Part shown: one piece after another, positions 20,132-27,958 of the stretch
How the letters are laid out: each line of letters starts with the position of its first letter
Position numbering within the stretch: position 1 is the stretch's first letter
Origin: Opitutales bacterium
GTDB taxonomy: Bacteria > Verrucomicrobiota > Verrucomicrobiia > Opitutales > JABSRG01
Assembly: GCA_028280845.1 (NCBI GenBank)
Contig: JANQKZ010000052.1
Location: forward strand, 1 to 32,857
Direction: 5' to 3'
DNA length: 32,857 nucleotides
The notes under the pieces: generated by a model
The model's input: the letters and a program-made list of their open reading frames with translations, nothing else
What the model was told of the DNA's origin: nothing
Database searches by the model: none
Position numbers and translations under genes: made by a program

Positions 20132-21178
20132 ATGCGTGACTATTTCATCAGGCGCTTTCTCCTGATTCCCCCCACCTTAATTGGCATCACTTTAATTGTT
20201 TTTTTCATCACCCGTATTGTTCCAGGTGGGCCCTTAGAACGTGCAATCATGGAAATGCGTCAGGTCGACGCCGCATCGGGTGCCTCCTCCGGAGGATCAC
20301 AGGCCGGTGAAGGCCAGGCCCTCTCTGAGGAGCAGCTCCAACAGCTGAAGGAGTATTATGGGTTCGATAAACCCTGGTATTTGGCCTACTTCGAATGGCT
20401 CGGAAAACTGGCACGGGGAGACCTGGGGAACTCCACCCGATACAATGATCCCGTCCTCGGGATGATCAACCAGGCCCTTCCTGTCTCCGTCTTTTATGGG
20501 CTCATTACCCTGGTGCTCACCTATTCGATTTGTATCCCGCTCGGCATCGTCAAGGCGATCAAGCATCGAACCTTCGTCGACAATGTTTCCTCCATCCTGA
20601 TCTTTGCCGGATACGCGATCCCTGGCTATGTCCTCGGCGCCCTGCTCCTGTTGTTCTTTTCGGTGAATAATGAATGGTTCCCTATCGGTGGATTTGTGGA
20701 CTACCAATATGCCTATCTCATGCCCTGGGGCGTCTTTAAAGATCCGGAGGCTTTGATGAGCATCCTCCACCATGCCGTTCTCCCCCTGGCCTGTTACTTG
20801 ATCGGCAGCTTCGCCGTAACGACCCTGCTCATGAAAAATCATCTCATGGACAATCTGGCCGCGGACTACATGCGAACCGCCGTGGCCAAGGGGGTCCCCT
20901 TCCGCATAGCCGTGGTGAAACATGCGATGCGCAACTCCCTCATCCCCATTGCGACCACTTTCGGGCAGAACATTGTACTCTTTGTCGGAGGCTCTTTCCT
21001 CATCGAGTTTCTCTTTGATATCAATGGTTTCGGCCTGTTGGGCCTGACTGCCATTTTCGACCGGGATTACCCTGTGGTGATGGGGGTCATCACCTTGGGT
21101 AGCTTCCTGCTCCTCATGGGCAACATCATCTCAGATGCCCTTGTCGCCGTGGTCGATCCCCGCATCCGGTTTAAATAA
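20132..21178 (+). CDS. yejB: Peptide ABC transporter permease, YejB/OppB family
   Basis: 348-residue inner-membrane permease. It begins MRDYFIRRFLLIPPTLIG and continues into a FFITRIVPGGPLE segment, the first transmembrane helix and periplasmic start typical of YejB/DppB proteins; this fixes the ATG at 20132 over upstream alternatives (TTG 19952, ATG 20058). A 30-residue Ser/Gly/Ala-Glu-rich insert follows (about 45-70), then LKEYYGFDKPW and GDLGNS as in the family. The cytoplasmic EAA loop that docks on the ATPase reads YMRTAVAKGV ... HAMRNSLIP (about 250-275), and the C-terminus is ISDALVAVVDPRIRF. No Shine-Dalgarno site is visible. First gene of the five-part importer; resemblance to YejB rather than OppB is judged from the IVPGGP region and the YejE-like partner. 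Confidence 0.9.
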   Translation: MRDYFIRRFLLIPPTLIGITLIVFFITRIVPGGPLERAIMEMRQVDAASGASSGGSQAGEGQALSEEQLQQLKEYYGFDKPWYLAYFEWLGKLARGDLGNSTRYNDPVLGMINQALPVSVFYGLITLVLTYSICIPLGIVKAIKHRTFVDNVSSILIFAGYAIPGYVLGALLLLFFSVNNEWFPIGGFVDYQYAYLMPWGVFKDPEALMSILHHAVLPLACYLIGSFAVTTLLMKNHLMDNLAADYMRTAVAKGVPFRIAVVKHAMRNSLIPIATTFGQNIVLFVGGSFLIEFLFDINGFGLLGLTAIFDRDYPVVMGVITLGSFLLLMGNIISDALVAVVDPRIRFK

Positions 21179-21191
21179 TTATCTTACCCTT

Positions 21192-22514
21192 TTGAGCCAG
21201 CAATCCACAGAAGCCCTTACCGACAATAAGCCGCCTCAACCGGAGAATGCTCAAGCGGACCCCACCCTTTCCGGCGACCCCGATCCTGGTTCTGAACAAC
21301 CCCACTTTCCTTTGAAGCGCGCGGTGACGCTGGGAGCGATTGGGCTCTTCGGCCTCTATGGGCTCGTCCAGCTGAATTTCTTTTTTGGCCTGGGTATCCT
21401 CATGATTGGGGCCATCGTCGCCTCGAGAATTCTGCCCTACCGGTTGAATCCCCTTACCTCCAAAAAGCTCAAACGCTTCCGCGAAATTCGACGCGGCTAT
21501 GTCTCCTTCCTTATCCTGGGTGTCTTGACTGTGGCCTCTATGTTTGCCGAGCTGTTAGTCAATAACCGCGCCCTCATCGTGAGCTATGAAGGCAAGCTAT
21601 TCTTCCCCACTTACTCCAAGGTCTATCTGGGAAATGAGTTCGGCCTGACCGGCGTTGAAGGCAGTATCCCCATCGACTTCAAAGCCCTCGATGAGAAGTG
21701 GGAGAGCGAGGACTCCTCCAACTGGGTCCTCATGCCCTTTGTCCCTTACGGCCCGAACGAACAAAATCTCAACGAAGAGGGCTTCCTCAAATATTCTCCC
21801 CCCAGCGCCTCCTTAAAGCACTTCCTCGGCACCGATACCATCGGTCGGGACATCCTCGCCCGACTCGTCTACGGCTTCCGCATCGCCATCATGTTCGCCG
21901 TCGCCTTCATGCTGCTGACTTACCTCATCGGCATCACGATCGGCTGCCTGATGGGATTCTTTGGTGGAGTCTTCGACATGCTGGTCCAGCGTCTCATCGA
22001 GATCTGGTCCAACATCCCTTTCCTCTACATGGTGATCATTATATTTTCAGTAATACCAAGTAGCTTCAGCATCACCACCCGCATCCTCATTCTGCTCTCC
22101 ATCATGGTCCTCTTCTCCTGGACAAGCATGACCTATTACATGCGGACTGCCACTTACCGGGAAAAAGCCCGGGATTACTCTGCTGCGGCCACCGTGCTTG
22201 GAGCCAGCACACCTCGCGTCATCTTCCATCATATCCTGCCCAATACCATTTCGACCATTGTCACCTTCATGCCGTTTACCGTAGTCGCGGCCATCACCGC
22301 CATCACGGCTCTCGACTTTCTTGGTTTTGGCCTTCCCCCTCCTACGCCGAGTATGGGGGAACTTTTAAAGCAGGGCCGGGACAACCTCAGGGACGCTCCC
22401 TGGATTGTCTCCAGCGCCTTTTCCTCCCTCGTTGTCCTGCTTTGCCTAGTTTCCTTCGTCGGGGAAGCCGTCCGCGAAGCCTTCGACCCACGCAAATTTA
22501 CCACTTACAAATAA
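21192..22514 (+). CDS. yejE: Peptide ABC transporter permease, YejE/OppC family
   Basis: About 440 residues from a TTG at 21192, 13 bases after the yejB stop; an ATG at 21135 is also possible but would overlap yejB by 44 bp and add an unlikely peptide. A hydrophilic Pro/Asp-rich tail and two extra hydrophobic segments precede the conserved part, which starts FREIRRGYVSFLILG and has a periplasmic stretch with YEGKLFFPTYSK and NWVLMPFVPYGPNE, both hallmarks of YejE. Then come HFLGTDTIGRDILARLVYG, several membrane helices, the EAA loop YSAAATVLGASTPRVIFHH, LDFLGFGLPPPTPSMGELL and GEAVREAFDPRKF. It pairs with YejB to form the channel. The downstream ATPase gene also starts with TTG after a similar short gap, which supports the TTG choice. 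Confidence 0.9.
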   Translation: MSQQSTEALTDNKPPQPENAQADPTLSGDPDPGSEQPHFPLKRAVTLGAIGLFGLYGLVQLNFFFGLGILMIGAIVASRILPYRLNPLTSKKLKRFREIRRGYVSFLILGVLTVASMFAELLVNNRALIVSYEGKLFFPTYSKVYLGNEFGLTGVEGSIPIDFKALDEKWESEDSSNWVLMPFVPYGPNEQNLNEEGFLKYSPPSASLKHFLGTDTIGRDILARLVYGFRIAIMFAVAFMLLTYLIGITIGCLMGFFGGVFDMLVQRLIEIWSNIPFLYMVIIIFSVIPSSFSITTRILILLSIMVLFSWTSMTYYMRTATYREKARDYSAAATVLGASTPRVIFHHILPNTISTIVTFMPFTVVAAITAITALDFLGFGLPPPTPSMGELLKQGRDNLRDAPWIVSSAFSSLVVLLCLVSFVGEAVREAFDPRKFTTYK

Positions 22515-22520
22515 ATCAAC

Positions 22521-24650
22521 ATGATCCACCACAAAAAGAACATGAGACCCTTAGCCCCCATCAGCCTCCTGGCGCTGGCTGTTTTCCTTTGGGGATGCGG
22601 AAAAAAAGACGCCGATACCAGCGAAGACTTTCCCCCCATCGACAACACCGCCGAAGTCGAAGAGTACTACCGCACCAAGGTTGTTCTTCCTCCAGAGATC
22701 TTTGAAGATCTCGAGCGCGGTGTCATCACCCAGGATGACCTCGACGCACGCATTGAAAATGGAGAATTTCCCCGCTTCTTCCGCTTTGCCACGCCAGATG
22801 ATATCCCGGACAACCTGGTGTGGGACGACGGCATGCACCTGCCCGAAATCGGGGACCCCGATGCGAAAAAAGGAGGCACCTTTTATGGCGCCCTGCCGGA
22901 TTATCCACGGACGCTCCGGATCGTAGGCCCGGATGCCAACGGAAGCTTTCGCCCCTTCCTCCTGGATTGGGCTAGCATGCAATTCGCCTGGAGACACCCC
23001 AATGTCACTTCAATCGGAGAGTATGGGCACCAGTATTTTCCCGGAGTGGCCAAGGAGTGGGCCGTCGATAAAGCAAATAAAACAGTTTACGTGCGCCTGT
23101 TTGAGGACGCCACCTGGTCCGACGGTGTCCCCATCACCACCGATGATGTCATGTTTATGTTCTACATGTATCAGAACGAGTACATCAATGCGCCCTGGTA
23201 TAACAATTGGTACAATCGCAACTACACCAATATCACGAAATACGACGACCACACCTTCTCCATCTCCGTCCCCGAGGCCAAACCGGATATGAATGCCCGG
23301 GTGCTCGAGCTTCGCCCCATGCCGCAGCACTTCTACAAAGAAATGGGGGACGATTTCGTCCAGCGCTACCAATGGCGCTTCCAACCCACCTCCGGCCCTT
23401 ATATCGTATCCGATGATAACCTTCAAAAAGGACGCTTCATCCGGCTGACGCGCAATGAGGATTGGTGGGCCAAAGATAAGAAGTTTTGGCGCTACCGCTA
23501 CAATTACGACACCATCCACTTTTCCGTAGTCCGCGACTCCGAAAAGGCCTTCGAGATCTTTAAGAAGGGGGAGCTCGACCGCTTTGGCATGAACCTGGCC
23601 AAATATAATTATGATAAACTGCCCGACAGCGATCCGCTCGTGGAAGACGGCTATATAGCCAAATACAAGTTTTACAATAATAGGCCCCGCCCGACTTACG
23701 GACTCTGGATTAATCAGGCTCAGCCCTTGCTGAACAACCTCGATGTCCGCTTGGGAATCAACTATGCGAGCAACTGGCAAAAAGTCATCGATGAGTACTT
23801 TCGCGGAGATTATGTCCGCATGCGGACGACCGCAGATGGCTTTGGCGAATTCACCCATCCCACGCTGAAAGCCCGCCCCTTCGACGTGGAGAAGGCCTTA
23901 GCCCATTTCGCCAAATCTGGATTCGTGGAACGTGGACCCGATGGAATCCTGGTGAATGCCAACGGAACCCGCCTCTCCTTCGCCATCACCACGGGCTATG
24001 AGTCCCTGGAAAACTTACTCATTATCTTAAAGGAAGAAGCCGTGAAAGCGGGCTTGGAATTCCGGGTCGAAGTGCTAGACAGCACCGCGGCCTGGAAAAA
24101 GGTCCAGGAAAAGCAGCACGAAATCCAGTTCAGCGCGTTTAGTGTGAGTGCTGAGATGTATCCCCGGTATTGGGAGACTTATCATAGCGTCAACGCCTAT
24201 GACAGTGCCTTCCTCCCGGATGGATCCGTCAACCCGGATCGGAAACCGAAAACGCAGACCAACAATCTTCAGGCCGTCGCCGATCCCAAACTGGATAAGT
24301 TGATTGAAGCCTACCGCGCCAGCGAAGACGCGGATGAGATGATTCGCTTGGCCTTTGAAATGGAGGAAATTCTCCATGAGGATGCATCCTTCGTTCCAGG
24401 CTTTGTCGAACCCTTCTTCCGTTGGGCCGCCTGGCGCTGGCTGAACTATCCGGACGATGGAGGTGTCAAAATTGCCCGCCGCCCCGGCAGCTCATACCCG
24501 GGTGAATACTTCCTGGGCTGGATCGATACCGAGATGAAAGAAAAAGTCCAACAGGCCATGCGGTCCGGAGAAACCTTCCCCAAGAAAATCGAGGTTTACG
24601 ATCAATACAACGTTTACAAAGAGCCCGAGACCGTCGCCTCCCACAACTAA
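22521..24650 (+). CDS. yejA: YejA-like family 5 solute-binding lipoprotein of the peptide importer
   Basis: 709 residues, longer than a typical OppA (about 540). The N-terminus is a lipoprotein signal (core [16 protein letters not shown]), predicting Cys26 as the lipidated residue; a second in-frame ATG at 22542 would also leave a usable signal. A charged extension of roughly 70 residues after the Cys precedes the SBP_bac_5 fold, which starts near [18 protein letters not shown], the same KGGT entry seen in YejA. Later family landmarks are [51 protein letters not shown] and [11 protein letters not shown]. It should capture oligopeptides and hand them to YejB/YejE. It begins six bases after the yejE stop. 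Confidence 0.92.
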   Translation: MIHHKKNMRPLAPISLLALAVFLWGCGKKDADTSEDFPPIDNTAEVEEYYRTKVVLPPEIFEDLERGVITQDDLDARIENGEFPRFFRFATPDDIPDNLVWDDGMHLPEIGDPDAKKGGTFYGALPDYPRTLRIVGPDANGSFRPFLLDWASMQFAWRHPNVTSIGEYGHQYFPGVAKEWAVDKANKTVYVRLFEDATWSDGVPITTDDVMFMFYMYQNEYINAPWYNNWYNRNYTNITKYDDHTFSISVPEAKPDMNARVLELRPMPQHFYKEMGDDFVQRYQWRFQPTSGPYIVSDDNLQKGRFIRLTRNEDWWAKDKKFWRYRYNYDTIHFSVVRDSEKAFEIFKKGELDRFGMNLAKYNYDKLPDSDPLVEDGYIAKYKFYNNRPRPTYGLWINQAQPLLNNLDVRLGINYASNWQKVIDEYFRGDYVRMRTTADGFGEFTHPTLKARPFDVEKALAHFAKSGFVERGPDGILVNANGTRLSFAITTGYESLENLLIILKEEAVKAGLEFRVEVLDSTAAWKKVQEKQHEIQFSAFSVSAEMYPRYWETYHSVNAYDSAFLPDGSVNPDRKPKTQTNNLQAVADPKLDKLIEAYRASEDADEMIRLAFEMEEILHEDASFVPGFVEPFFRWAAWRWLNYPDDGGVKIARRPGSSYPGEYFLGWIDTEMKEKVQQAMRSGETFPKKIEVYDQYNVYKEPETVASHN

Positions 24651-24660
24651 TCTGACCCGC

Positions 24661-25662
24661 TTGGATACCGAAAATATACTGGAAGTTCGCGATCTCGTGA
24701 CCGCCTTCGATACCGATGCGGGGCGGGTCACTGCGGTGGATGGCGTCAGCTTTGACGTCAAACAGGGCAAGACACTCGGCATCGTCGGGGAGTCCGGCTG
24801 CGGAAAGAGTGTCACCGCCCTGAGCGTCATCCGGCTCCTCCCCCAACCCATGGGGGTCATCCTTGACGGGCAGGTCAACTTCAAGGGCAGAGACCTGCAG
24901 CAGGTGTCCGAGGAGGAAATGTACAAAGTCCGGGGTGGCCAGATTGGTATGATTTTTCAGGAACCGATGACCGCCTTAAACCCGGTCCATCGTATTGGAA
25001 AACAGCTCAGCGAAGTCTTCCTCCTCCACATGGATATTTCCAAAAAAGAAGCCTGGGACCGGTCCATTGATATTCTCCAGAAAGTCGGTATCCCGTCTCC
25101 TGAGATTCGGGTCAGCGAATACCCCCACCAGCTCTCCGGGGGCATGCGGCAGCGAGTCGTCATCGCCATGGCCCTTGCCTGCAAACCCGACCTGATTATC
25201 GCCGACGAACCTACCACCGCCCTCGATGTCACTATCCAGGCCCAGATCCTTGAACTCATTGTCGAGCTCCAGGAAGAGATGGGAATGAGCGTAATCCTGA
25301 TTACCCATGACCTCGGGGTCATTGCGGAAACCTGCGATGACGTGGTCGTCATGTATGCCGGCCGGGTCGCCGAAAAGGGGACCGCCGACCAGATTTTCCA
25401 CAATCCTCAACACCTCTATACAAAAGGTCTCCTCAACAGTATTCCACGGCTGGAAAATGAGCGGAAAACCCTCCTGCAAACCATTCCTGGCATGGTGCCC
25501 GGTTTGATGGATTTGCCTGTCGGTGCGCGCTTTGCCCCGCGCAGCCCTCATCCGGATGTAACGGCCTATATGCAGTCCGAAGCCTACCAGACGGTTCGCC
25601 CCGGCTTAGTCGAAGTAGAACCCGGCCACTGGGTCGAAAACGAACGGGTGGTGCGCGTATAA
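24661..25662 (+). CDS. Oligopeptide ABC transporter ATPase, OppD/DppD family (first Yej ATPase)
   Basis: 333 residues from a TTG at 24661, ten bases after the yejA stop; the next in-frame ATG would remove the start of the nucleotide-binding domain. Walker A GESGCGKS is at 43-50, Q-loop [10 protein letters not shown] near 100, signature LSGGMRQRV near 157, Walker B LIIADEP near 180, and H-loop ITHDLGV near 215. The C-terminal oligopeptide-transporter extension is present ([18 protein letters not shown] ... EPGHWV), but the cysteines usual in the CxFxxRC region are absent (GARFAPRS). In Escherichia coli YejF two ATPase domains are fused; here they are separate genes with another gene between them. 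Confidence 0.92.
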   Translation: MDTENILEVRDLVTAFDTDAGRVTAVDGVSFDVKQGKTLGIVGESGCGKSVTALSVIRLLPQPMGVILDGQVNFKGRDLQQVSEEEMYKVRGGQIGMIFQEPMTALNPVHRIGKQLSEVFLLHMDISKKEAWDRSIDILQKVGIPSPEIRVSEYPHQLSGGMRQRVVIAMALACKPDLIIADEPTTALDVTIQAQILELIVELQEEMGMSVILITHDLGVIAETCDDVVVMYAGRVAEKGTADQIFHNPQHLYTKGLLNSIPRLENERKTLLQTIPGMVPGLMDLPVGARFAPRSPHPDVTAYMQSEAYQTVRPGLVEVEPGHWVENERVVRV

Positions 25663-25705
25663 GCCAAAATCTCCCTCACCATCTTCATCTTCCTTTTCTC
25701 TTTCC

Positions 25706-25728
25706 CCATCTTTTTCTCTTTCCCTTCC
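25706..25728 (+). repeat. Pyrimidine tract, left arm of a possible long-range stem around the four-helix-bundle gene
   Basis: The spacer between the first ATPase gene and the four-helix-bundle gene is almost purely pyrimidine from about 25670. The stretch 25706-25728 is nearly complementary to 26138-26160 at the other end of the gene: 19 of 23 positions pair as Watson-Crick and one more as G-U. Low-complexity pyrimidine/purine tracts pair easily by chance, so this is tentative. Confidence 0.35.
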
Positions 25729-25732
25729 ATCG

Positions 25733-26176
25733 ATGCTCGCTCACGAAAAGTTGATCGCCTACCAGAAAGCAATTTCTTTTTCGGCTTGGAGCGGACAGAT
25801 ATTAGAATCCGTTCCTTCAAGGATTTCAGCGAAAGATCAACTAGATCGGGCATCTACCAGCGTTCCCCTGAATCTTGCAGAGGGTAATGCAAAATTCAGT
25901 GTCAAAGACAAAGCCAGATATCTACAAACTGCGTATGGTTCCGCCCTGGAGTGTTCCGCCTGTCTGGATGTTCTTGAGGCAAGGTCCCTCATCACCCCTG
26001 ATCTATGCGCGGAAGGAAAGCAGCAAATTGAAGGTATCGCCTACCTCATCATGGGACTTCTGAATCGATTAGGTTATCGCTTCAATGAAGAGCAGGCACC
26101 TTACAATGAAAGCCGTATCCTCGAGGAAATGGATAAAGAAAAGGAAAAAGAAAGAGATGCTACGTACTCTGGCTAA
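25733..26176 (+). CDS. S23/IVS-type four-helix bundle protein inserted between the importer ATPase genes
   Basis: 147 residues, mostly helical: LIAYQKAISFSAWSGQILES, then ISAKDQLDRASTSVPLNLAEGNAK, then KARYLQTAYGSALECSACLDVLEA, then GKQQIEGIAYLIMGLLNRL. The order RAS.S.P.N.AEG and the A.GSA.E...L..... segment match the four-helix-bundle family first known from ORFs within 23S rRNA intervening sequences. The role of free-standing members is not established. The C-terminal tail (MDKEKEKERD) is encoded by a purine tract complementary to the pyrimidine tract before the ATG. The gene lies 70 bases after one ATPase gene and three bases before the other, so it is probably co-transcribed. It has no evident link to peptide import and looks like an insertion. 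Confidence 0.85.
   Translation: MLAHEKLIAYQKAISFSAWSGQILESVPSRISAKDQLDRASTSVPLNLAEGNAKFSVKDKARYLQTAYGSALECSACLDVLEARSLITPDLCAEGKQQIEGIAYLIMGLLNRLGYRFNEEQAPYNESRILEEMDKEKEKERDATYSG
26138..26160 (+). repeat. Purine tract, right arm of the possible stem around the four-helix-bundle gene
   Basis: This lies inside the 3' end of the four-helix-bundle gene. Its reverse complement aligns with the 25706-25728 tract. If paired in RNA, the two arms would enclose almost the whole gene, as the ends of rRNA intervening sequences do. Confidence 0.35.
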
Positions 26177-26179
26177 ATC

Positions 26180-27358
26180 ATGACTCCAAAAGAAGCATTC
26201 CAATTCTTCGATCTCTCTACCGAGGCCTCCCCGGAAGATGCCTTCCATGCCTTTGAGCAGCTGAAGACCGAGAAGGCCACCGCCCCGGCTTCGGAAATCA
26301 AGCAGATCGACGCAGCCTATGCGGTACTGGAACGGCACTTTGAATCCCGCAGCTCCAACGACCATCCACCGCCGCTCCTCGAGGTGAAAGACCTGAAGAT
26401 GTATTTCCCCGTCAAAGGCGGCGTCTTCAATACGGCCAAAGCCCAGTGTAAAGCCGTCGACGGAGTGAGCCTCAATATTTTACCTGGGGAAACACTTGGC
26501 CTGGTGGGCGAGTCCGGATGTGGCAAATCTACGCTGGGTAAGTGTGTCGTCAGGCTCAATCAGCCCACTGCGGGCACTATTCAATACAAGGGCAATGACC
26601 TCACGCATTTGAAGCGCGGAGCGCTCAAACCTTTTCGGCGTGATATCCAGATGATTTTCCAGGACCCCGCCGAATCCCTCAATTCCCGGCACTCGATCGC
26701 CAATATTCTGGAAGAGCCTTTTATCATTCACAAGATTGGTACTCCTGCCGAGCGCAGGAAGAAGGTAAAGGACCTCCTCGATGTCGTGGGCTTACCCCAG
26801 AGTGCCGCCGACCGATTCCCCTTTGAATTCTCCGGGGGGCAGCGGCAACGCATCGGTATTGCCCGGTCCCTGGCGCTCAACCCCAAGCTGATTGTCTGCG
26901 ATGAGCCCGTTTCGGCTTTGGACGTCTCGGTCCAGAGCCAGATCCTCAACCTGCTCATGGATTTGCAGAAGGAGTTTCACCTCTCCTACCTGTTCATCGC
27001 CCACGACCTGGCAGTCGTAAAACACATCAGCGATCGTATCGCCATCATGTATCTCGGGAAGATCGTGGAAATGGGTCCTGCTGATGAAATCTATCGGAAC
27101 CCCTTACACGCCTATACCCGGGCTCTGATTTCTGCCATCCCCATCCCGGACCCCCGGACGAAATCCGAGCGGATTATCCTGAAAGGAGATGTTCCCTCCC
27201 CCATCGATCCACCTGAAGGATGTGCCTTTGCCCAACGCAGCTGGATGGAGTGCACCGAAGAGGAGAAAAAACAGCCGGGAGTGTTCAAAGAGGTAAAACC
27301 CGGGCATTGGGTAGAGTTGCATCCGGCTACCGTGGAGAATTATCAGGATTACCTGTAA
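26180..27358 (+). CDS. Oligopeptide ABC transporter ATPase, OppF/DppF family, with extra N-terminal helical domain
   Basis: 392 residues. The OppF-like part begins LLEVKDLKMYFPVKGG near residue 68; Walker A GESGCGKS is at 110-117, Q-loop FQDPAESLNSR near 160, signature FSGGQRQRIGIARSLALNP near 215, Walker B LIVCDEP, and H-loop IAHDLAVV. The C-terminal extension GDVPSPIDPPEGCAFAQRSW ... KPGHWVELHP fits the family. Before it lies a segment of about 60 residues, not normal for OppF (EAFQFFDLSTEASPEDAFHAFEQL ... IDAAYAVLERH), whose spacing resembles a degenerate J-domain without a visible HPD. The ATG is four bases after the preceding gene's stop. It partners the first ATPase to energise YejB/YejE. 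Confidence 0.9.
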   Translation: MTPKEAFQFFDLSTEASPEDAFHAFEQLKTEKATAPASEIKQIDAAYAVLERHFESRSSNDHPPPLLEVKDLKMYFPVKGGVFNTAKAQCKAVDGVSLNILPGETLGLVGESGCGKSTLGKCVVRLNQPTAGTIQYKGNDLTHLKRGALKPFRRDIQMIFQDPAESLNSRHSIANILEEPFIIHKIGTPAERRKKVKDLLDVVGLPQSAADRFPFEFSGGQRQRIGIARSLALNPKLIVCDEPVSALDVSVQSQILNLLMDLQKEFHLSYLFIAHDLAVVKHISDRIAIMYLGKIVEMGPADEIYRNPLHAYTRALISAIPIPDPRTKSERIILKGDVPSPIDPPEGCAFAQRSWMECTEEEKKQPGVFKEVKPGHWVELHPATVENYQDYL

Positions 27359-27406
27359 CCCAAGGCTGTAAGACCGGGAAAGGCCGTTACCCCCATTAAA
27401 CCCATA

Positions 27407-27432
27407 CGCGGAGGACCGAAACCTTATCCGCG
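27407..27432. terminator. Possible hairpin between the convergent importer operon and the small membrane-protein gene
   Basis: CGCGGA (27407-27412) and TCCGCG (27427-27432) form a perfect 6-bp inverted repeat around a 14-base loop. It straddles the stop codon of the minus-strand gene and lies about 50 bases after the last ATPase gene. No U-tract follows on either strand, so termination is uncertain. Confidence 0.3.
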
Positions 27433-27639
27433 CTGATTCGGCGTCGACAGCTCGTTGAACTTCGATTGGATCATTTCCGAGTTCTCAGAGAATACCCAGA
27501 CACTCAATCCCACAACGAGCAGGGCCACCGTGGTCTTTGGTTTTTTCGATAAACCGATCACCAAGCCAACCACGCCTAGCAACAGTAACCCCAAGGCCGC
27601 TTCAGGGGGAAGTTCTGCGAAATTGATAAGGGAATGCAT
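27424..27639 (-). CDS. Small hypothetical membrane protein
   Basis: 71 residues. Two hydrophobic stretches are separated by a short basic loop: AALGLLLLGVVGLVIGL, then SKKPKTT, then VALLVVGLSVWVF. This is a credible helical hairpin in the inner membrane. A GAGG sits immediately before the ATG, closer than a normal Shine-Dalgarno site. It is convergent with the importer operon and shares no operon partner. I recognise no family; the hydrophobic pattern is the main support, and a spurious frame cannot be ruled out. Confidence 0.5.
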   Translation of the reverse strand: MHSLINFAELPPEAALGLLLLGVVGLVIGLSKKPKTTVALLVVGLSVWVFSENSEMIQSKFNELSTPNQRG

Positions 27640-27958
27640 ACCTCAATTATCGGTATATGCCCGTATACTTTAAGAACTAAATTGTAAAGGAACTGTGAAA
27701 GCATCGGCTCCTGGGGGGTTAGACCCCCACCACCTAGGGTCAATCCCATGTTTCCCTATCATCCCCATCCGCCTGATCTTACTCCCCCCCTCCAACCATG
27801 AATTGTTCGCCCACGAGAGGCAGATGGAGATTAAGATAAAGAGGAAGATCCCAACCCAACTGTAGGGGCTCCGCTCGCGGAGGCCCTTTCCCCAAAGAAA
27901 AAGCGGCGCAGCCACAAGAGCCACGCCGCATAATCCAAGAAGAGAGGAAAGGGAAACC
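27640..27958. other. Spacer downstream of glutamine synthetase; no convincing gene
   Basis: It holds the glutamine synthetase terminator and a second inverted repeat at 27865-27886 (CTCCGC, TC, GCGGAG, extended by GGG/CCC beyond a G-G mismatch). A minus-strand frame with hydrophobic residues (APLFLWGKG ... IFLFILISICLSW) runs through the terminator but lacks a good start, so I do not call it. Confidence 0.5.
27894..27929 (-). terminator. Intrinsic terminator of the glutamine synthetase gene
   Basis: On the minus strand, 30 bases after the stop, GCGGCGTGGCT pairs with GGCTGCGCCGC-type sequence (27929-27903: six G-C pairs, then pairs including three wobbles, loop about five bases). TTTTTCTTT follows (27902-27894). 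This is a textbook rho-independent terminator. Confidence 0.8.

Noticed and set aside
20297-25551. Minus-strand ORFs opposite the importer genes (for example 20297-20923, 23010-23858, 24976-25551)
   Set aside because: Each lies wholly opposite a well-supported conserved gene and has no recognisable domain.
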